Positions 60,262 through 64,000 of a DNA stretch of 64,000 nt are shown piece by piece; positions within the stretch are counted from its first letter, which is position 1, and each line of letters begins with the position of its first letter. The stretch lies in contig NZ_JABTEZ010000001.1 of assembly GCF_015711605.1 (NCBI RefSeq), positions 1,764,001 through 1,828,000 on the forward strand, given 5' to 3'. The notes under the pieces were generated by a model. The model had not been told where the DNA came from. It worked only from the letters and a program-made list of their open reading frames with translations, and searched no databases. This DNA is from Planomonospora sp. ID67723. Lineage in GTDB: Bacteria > Actinomycetota > Actinomycetes > Streptosporangiales > Streptosporangiaceae. The position numbers were made by a program, and so were the translations under genes.

Positions 60262-60559
60262 GAGGGAGGCTCCGGGTCAATCGACGTCGGTCGGATGGGA
60301 TCCTATCGAGATGGTTGATGCCTGTTGGGACTGAAGTGTCACGATGTTCTGTGAAGAACGATGACCGGTCTCGCTCGGCGTCGCCGTACCGTCCGGAGCG
60401 CCCTCGGCGGGAGATCACGGAATCGCCCACAAGATGATCTACCTGCTGGGATCGGAGGGCGCTTCGGGGGCGTCCGCTCCGGTCCGCGAACGTCAACGGA
60501 GTGGTAAAAAATCGTCAATGCGGCGTGCGGGATAAAGGTCGTCGTCGTTCACTGCCAAC

Positions 60560-61729
60560 GTGAGCGTAAAAACCATCCAGACGATTCCCTTTAATCGTCC
60601 ATGTATTGCGCAAAACGAGCTTAAATACCTTACGGAGGCGCTAAACGGAGGAAGTACCTCCGGGGACGGCCCGTTCACCCACAGGGCGAGCAGGCTCCTG
60701 GAGGGGGCGACGGGCGCGAACAGGGCGCTGCTGACCACCTCATGCACGCACGCCCTGGAGATGGCGGCGCTCCTGCTCGATCTCCGGCCCGGCGACGAGG
60801 TGATCATGCCCTCGTTCACCTTCGTTTCGACGGCGAACGCGTTCGCCCTGCGCGGGGCGGTCCCGGTGTTCGTGGACTGCCGGCCCGACACCCTGAACCT
60901 GGACGAGCGGCTCGTAGAAGCGGCGGTGACGGAACGGACGAAGGCCATCGTCGTCGTCCACTACGCGGGTGTCGCCTGCGAGATGGACGCGATCGGCGAG
61001 GTCGCACGGCGCCACGGTCTCACCGTGATCGAGGACAACGCCCACGGTCTGGGCGGGTCCTACAAGGGTCGGCCTCTCGGATCGTTCGGCCGCATGGCCA
61101 CTCAGAGCTTTCACGCGACGAAGAACATCCAGTGCGGCGAGGGCGGCGCACTGATCCTGAACGACCCGGAGCTCGTCGTGCGCGCCGAGGTGATCCGGGA
61201 GAAGGGGACCAACCGCAGCCAGTTCTTCCGGGGGCAGGTCGACAAGTACCGCTGGGTCGACATCGGCTCCAGTTACCTGCCCTCCGACCTCCTGGCCGCG
61301 CAGCTGACGGCGCAACTGGAGTCGTTCGACGCGATCCAGGCACGCCGGCACGCCGTGTGGAACGCCTACCACGGAGGGCTGGCGGACTGGGCGGCGGCCA
61401 ACGAGGTTTCGCAGCCGGTGGTTCCCGATGAGTGCGCGCACCCCGCGCACCTGTACTACCTCCTCCTGCCCGACCTGGCGAACCGGCAGGCGTTGATCGC
61501 GCACCTCGCGGAGCGCGGCGTCCAGGCCACCTTCCACTACCAGTCGTTGCACGCCGCTCCGGCCGGCGTGCGGTACGGCCGTCCGGGACCTGCGGGATGC
61601 CCTGTCACCGAGCAGATGGCCGATCGCCTGGTACGGCTTCCCCTGTTCGCGGACCTGAGTGAATCCGATACGGCGCGCGTGCTCGAAGCCGTCCGGGCGT
61701 ACTCATGCCGCGTTCCTCAAAGTACGTAG
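60560..61729 (+). CDS. DegT/DnrJ/EryC1/StrS sugar aminotransferase, RffA/WecE-like
   Basis: PLP-dependent transaminase of 389 residues, probably making dTDP-4-amino-4,6-dideoxygalactose from the 4-keto sugar and glutamate. It opens IPFNRPCIAQNELKYLTEALNGGSTSGDGPFT as in RffA. EVIMPSFTFVSTANAFALRGAVPVFVDCRPDTLNLD follows. The PLP lysine is in SFHATKNIQCGEGGAL. GTG 60560 gives the family-type N-terminus; upstream DNA and first codons are AT-rich relative to neighbours, hinting at transfer. Its stop lies inside a 19-bp tandem duplication. Confidence 0.9.
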   Translation: MSVKTIQTIPFNRPCIAQNELKYLTEALNGGSTSGDGPFTHRASRLLEGATGANRALLTTSCTHALEMAALLLDLRPGDEVIMPSFTFVSTANAFALRGAVPVFVDCRPDTLNLDERLVEAAVTERTKAIVVVHYAGVACEMDAIGEVARRHGLTVIEDNAHGLGGSYKGRPLGSFGRMATQSFHATKNIQCGEGGALILNDPELVVRAEVIREKGTNRSQFFRGQVDKYRWVDIGSSYLPSDLLAAQLTAQLESFDAIQARRHAVWNAYHGGLADWAAANEVSQPVVPDECAHPAHLYYLLLPDLANRQALIAHLAERGVQATFHYQSLHAAPAGVRYGRPGPAGCPVTEQMADRLVRLPLFADLSESDTARVLEAVRAYSCRVPQST

Positions 61730-61749
61730 AGTTCCTCAAAGTACGCAGA
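61712..61749. repeat. 19-bp tandem duplication spanning the aminotransferase stop
   Basis: GTTCCTCAAAGTACGTAGA (61712-61730) is followed by GTTCCTCAAAGTACGCAGA (61731-61749), one mismatch. The first copy contains the last codons and stop TAG. Confidence 0.85.
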
Positions 61750-61892
61750 CGAACCGGCGGCGTAGCCGCAGACAATCCGACGGCGCCCGTCCCCCGGCCC
61801 GGGCGCCCAGGCCGCCGGGGTTGCGCAGGAACCGGCCGGCGGCCCTGCGGACACCCGGCGGCGACGACCTCGCCCGCGCTCGTGCCCGCCGG

Positions 61893-61950
61893 CACACGCA
61901 CCGTCCCCATCGTGCGTCAAACACACGCACCGTCCCCATCGTGCGTCAAA
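61893..61950. repeat. two 29-bp tandem units, each a small hairpin
   Basis: CACACGCACCGTCCCCATCG then TGCGTCAAA is present at 61893-61921 and again at 61922-61950, identical. Each contains ACGCAC-N10-GTGCGT, so the RNA can form two successive hairpins. They abut the stop of the convergent glycosyltransferase gene and probably act as terminators. Confidence 0.8.
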
Positions 61951-61951
61951 G

Positions 61952-62920
61952 TCAGCGAGGGGAGCCACTCGTCTGGGCCGGCACCTCCACGGCGGTCGAC
62001 AGGTCCACTCTCTCCCGGATGACGTAGGTCGGCCTCCCCACGCCGCTTCCGTGGATGCGGCCTATGTACTCTCCGAGCACCCCGATGGATATCAGCTGAG
62101 CGGATGAGAAAATTGCGATCATCGAGGTGATCGTGGTGAATCCGGCGACCGTGGTGTCACCCGTGAGGAAGTGCCACAGGACCGCACCGGCCAGCAGAAA
62201 TCCTATGAGCCCGACGAGAAATCCCAGATAGCTTGCCACGCGCAGAGGCGCAGTACTGTAACCGAGAAACATGTTCGCCGCATGCCGGAACAGCAGGCGG
62301 GCGGTGTAATTGGACCGTCCGAACCTGCGTTCGTCCATGTGCACGCTCACCGCGCCCACCCTGGTGGTGCTCCAGGAGAGAGCCACGTCGACGGAGATGT
62401 GCGATCCGGAGAGTTCTTGGAAGCCGTCACGCAGGCAGGTCCTGAAGGCACGGAAAGCGCTGACCTTCTGCGCGTTGCGGACCCCCAGGACGCAGGCCAT
62501 GCTGGTTTTCACCGAACGTGACATGAAACTGCGCAGGAATCCGTGCTCTTCCTGGTGGGCGACACCGTAGACGAGGTCCAGACGATCACCCTCCAACGCC
62601 GAGATCAGGAGGGGGATCTGCTCCGGGAGGTGCTGGAGGTCGTCGTCCATCGTGACGACCACGTCGAATCGGGCTTCCCTGATGCCGGCGACCAGCGCGT
62701 TGTGCTGGCCGTAGTTACGGGAAAGGCGGATCGCCCGGACGGTGTCGATCTGGCGAGTCAGCGTTTTCGCGACCTTCCACGTGCCGTCGGGACTTCCGTC
62801 GACCACGAGAATGATTTCGTGCCGGACGGAGATGTCGCGTAACACCGGAACGAGTCTGGAAACCAGATCCGGAATCGTCTTCGCTGAGCGGTAGCACGGG
62901 ATTACCACCGAGATATTCAT
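61952..62920 (-). CDS. family 2 glycosyltransferase, DPM1/GtrB/ArnC-like
   Basis: A 322-residue enzyme. The GT-A fold has ISVVIPCYRSAKTIPDLV, IILVVDGSPDGTW, IRLSRNYGQHNALVAGI and the DxD-type VVTMDDDLQHLPEQIP. Two C-terminal transmembrane helices (about 229-255 and 264-287) anchor it. It likely transfers a sugar to polyprenyl phosphate or extends a glycan at the membrane. ATG 62920 follows AGGAGA. It diverges from the GtrA gene, and GtrA/GtrB-type pairs act together in lipid-linked sugar flipping. Confidence 0.9.
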   Translation of the reverse strand: MNISVVIPCYRSAKTIPDLVSRLVPVLRDISVRHEIILVVDGSPDGTWKVAKTLTRQIDTVRAIRLSRNYGQHNALVAGIREARFDVVVTMDDDLQHLPEQIPLLISALEGDRLDLVYGVAHQEEHGFLRSFMSRSVKTSMACVLGVRNAQKVSAFRAFRTCLRDGFQELSGSHISVDVALSWSTTRVGAVSVHMDERRFGRSNYTARLLFRHAANMFLGYSTAPLRVASYLGFLVGLIGFLLAGAVLWHFLTGDTTVAGFTTITSMIAIFSSAQLISIGVLGEYIGRIHGSGVGRPTYVIRERVDLSTAVEVPAQTSGSPR

Positions 62921-63017
62921 GTGAATCTCCTGACCATTGGATTTGATCTCAGGGGTCCTGTACGATCCTCACGTTCCGCAGGATGACCGTTTCGATCACC
63001 ATTGGAGATGCTGTCGA

Positions 63018-63482
63018 ATGACCGAAATCGATGTGCAGGCCGTTCCTGTCGAGGCATCGGGGCCGCGAGTGCGCCCTTTCGCTTCGGTGCTCCTTGGACA
63101 GCGCATCACATACTTGATGGGTGGTGTCATGACAGTAGCGTTCTATTTAAGCTTCCTTGCCCTAGGGTTGATGGTTCTTGGGAACCGGGTTCCCTATCTT
63201 TTCCTGGTCGTGGCCAGCCATCTCGCCACCGTGGTGATCGTCTACCCCTGGTACCGGATCGCCGTCTTCCGCGCCGCCGGCGGCTCATGGATAGCCGGCT
63301 ACTTGCGCTTCTACGCGGTTGGACTGGGATTTCTCGCGATGTCTCTGGTGGGACTCCCCGTCCTGGTGGAGCTCGTCGGCATGCAGGTCCTCGCCGCGCA
63401 GTTCGCCGTCATGGCGGTGAGCGCTCTGGGCGGCTATGCCGTTAATAAGTCGTGGACTTTCCGTGACCGGAGGAAGGTATAG
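63018..63482 (+). CDS. GtrA-like membrane protein
   Basis: A 154-residue protein with four transmembrane helices. The region RITYLMGGVMTVAFYLSFLAL and the ending FAVMAVSALGGYAVNKSWTFRDRR match GtrA, which is thought to flip polyprenyl-phosphate sugars. ATG 63018 has GGAG ten bases upstream. Local GC is lower than the window average. It lies between the divergent GT2 and the nucleotidylyltransferase. Confidence 0.85.
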   Translation: MTEIDVQAVPVEASGPRVRPFASVLLGQRITYLMGGVMTVAFYLSFLALGLMVLGNRVPYLFLVVASHLATVVIVYPWYRIAVFRAAGGSWIAGYLRFYAVGLGFLAMSLVGLPVLVELVGMQVLAAQFAVMAVSALGGYAVNKSWTFRDRRKV

Positions 63483-63607
63483 CGTTGGTAATGGCTCGGT
63501 CGGCGGATCGCAAAACACGCGGACCGGGTCTTCCGTCCCCTCCCACAATCTGAACGGTGGTCGGTCGTTGCTGCCGATCACATTCCGGTGCAGAGGGGAT
63601 GGAAAAG

Positions 63608-64000
63608 GTGAAAGCGCTCGTTCTGGCGGGCGGCAGAGGCACTAGGCTGCGTCCGCTGACCCATACCTCCGCCAAGCAACTGGTCCCCATCGCCAACAAA
63701 CCAGTCCTTTACTACGGCCTCGAAGCGATCCGGGACGCCGGCATCACCAGTGTCGGGATCATCACCGGCGACACCGGCGCAGAGGTTCGCCAGGCGGTGG
63801 GAGACGGCTCGCGGTTCGGCCTCGACGTCACCTACATCTCCCAGGATGCTCCGCTCGGCCTGGCGCACTGCGTGCTGATCGCGAGGGAGTTCCTCGCAGA
63901 CGACCCCTTCGTGATGTACCTCGGGGACAACTTCCTCGTCGGCGGCATCTCCGATCTGGTGGGCGCCTTCCGCCGCGGTGGATACGACGCGCAGATCCTG
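63608..64000 (+). CDS. glucose-1-phosphate thymidylyltransferase, long form (partial)
   Basis: About 131 residues are visible before the right edge. MKALVLAGGRGTRLRPLTHTSAKQLVPIANKPVLYYGLEAI is the nucleotide-binding start of RmlA_long-type enzymes. GDTGAEVRQAVGDGS and VMYLGDNFLVGGI follow. It makes dTDP-glucose from glucose-1-phosphate and dTTP, the first step to the deoxy/amino sugar that the nearby aminotransferase would finish. GTG 63608 is preferred because AGAGGGG lies about eight bases upstream; an in-frame ATG at 63599 overlaps that site. Confidence 0.9.
   Translation, partial: MKALVLAGGRGTRLRPLTHTSAKQLVPIANKPVLYYGLEAIRDAGITSVGIITGDTGAEVRQAVGDGSRFGLDVTYISQDAPLGLAHCVLIAREFLADDPFVMYLGDNFLVGGISDLVGAFRRGGYDAQIL

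Overview
ORGANISM. The window is very GC-rich, uses many GTG starts and has dense antisense open frames. It carries actinobacterial hallmark genes: a groES/His-tailed groEL pair behind a CIRCE element, a SigD/ShbA-type sigma factor, DUF5319, guaB-guaB3, a ChoD-like GMC oxidoreductase, and a SARP/AfsR regulator. A Streptosporangiaceae-like or related filamentous soil actinomycete fits best; this is an inference from gene content only. LAYOUT. 1-2272: AfsR/SARP regulator running off the left edge. 2545-4752: tsaB-rimI-tsaD, overlapping and co-oriented. 4788-6462: Old Yellow Enzyme diverging from a MarR repressor over three dyads. 6651-8492: an aspartate-rich DGDG-repeat protein and a heptad-repeat coiled-coil protein. 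8672-11367: THUMP-like methyltransferase, MarR regulator and NAD-binding sugar-epimerase-like protein. 11557-13840: chaperonin operon. 14029-15235: sigma factor, a 67-residue possible anti-sigma remnant, DUF5319. 15319-16320: LuxR-type regulator. 16901-19571: guaB and guaB3 after a long structured leader. 19696-24625: amino-sugar catabolism operon (AgaS, NagA, PfkB kinase, class II aldolase) with a divergent DeoR repressor. 24814-26550: glpD. 26887-30337: small secreted 4-Cys protein and a secreted M36 metallopeptidase. 30536-35971: a ribosomal-peptide (RiPP) cluster. 36117-38276: beta-propeller lipoprotein. 38364-41684: succinic-semialdehyde dehydrogenase and ChoD-like oxidoreductase. 41701-42068: repeat-controlled, internally deleted AlbA_2-type protein. 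42194-48622: hydrolase, MFS transporter, DUF2867/TetR divergon, LacI, GNAT, HEAT-repeat protein. 48878-55013: pectate lyase, DUF885, pyruvyl transferase, two SDRs. 55141-58081: guaA and an acyltransferase. 58278-64000: methyltransferase, transposase scar, polysaccharide deacetylase, then a cell-surface sugar region (sugar aminotransferase, GT2, GtrA, nucleotidylyltransferase cut by the right edge). MAIN SYSTEM. The RiPP cluster is read on the minus strand: C39-peptidase ABC transporter, four tandem precursors of 47-50 residues, MvdD-type ATP-grasp ligase, PpiC-related maturation protein. The precursors share a near-identical leader ending in a double-glycine site and diverge in 19-23-residue cores that keep Pro-Pro-Gly-(Val/Tyr)-Cys and an Asp three residues after the Cys. 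A 3' scrap of a fifth copy lies beside them. It looks like a graspetide-type pathway making four related peptides. EVOLUTION. From memory, the order tsaB-rimI-tsaD, groES-groEL1, sigD, DUF5319, guaB-guaB3-choD and guaA matches a Mycobacterium tuberculosis block (about Rv3396c-Rv3421c). Here it is interrupted, most strikingly by about 20 kb between guaB3 and choD that holds the amino-sugar operon and the RiPP cluster.
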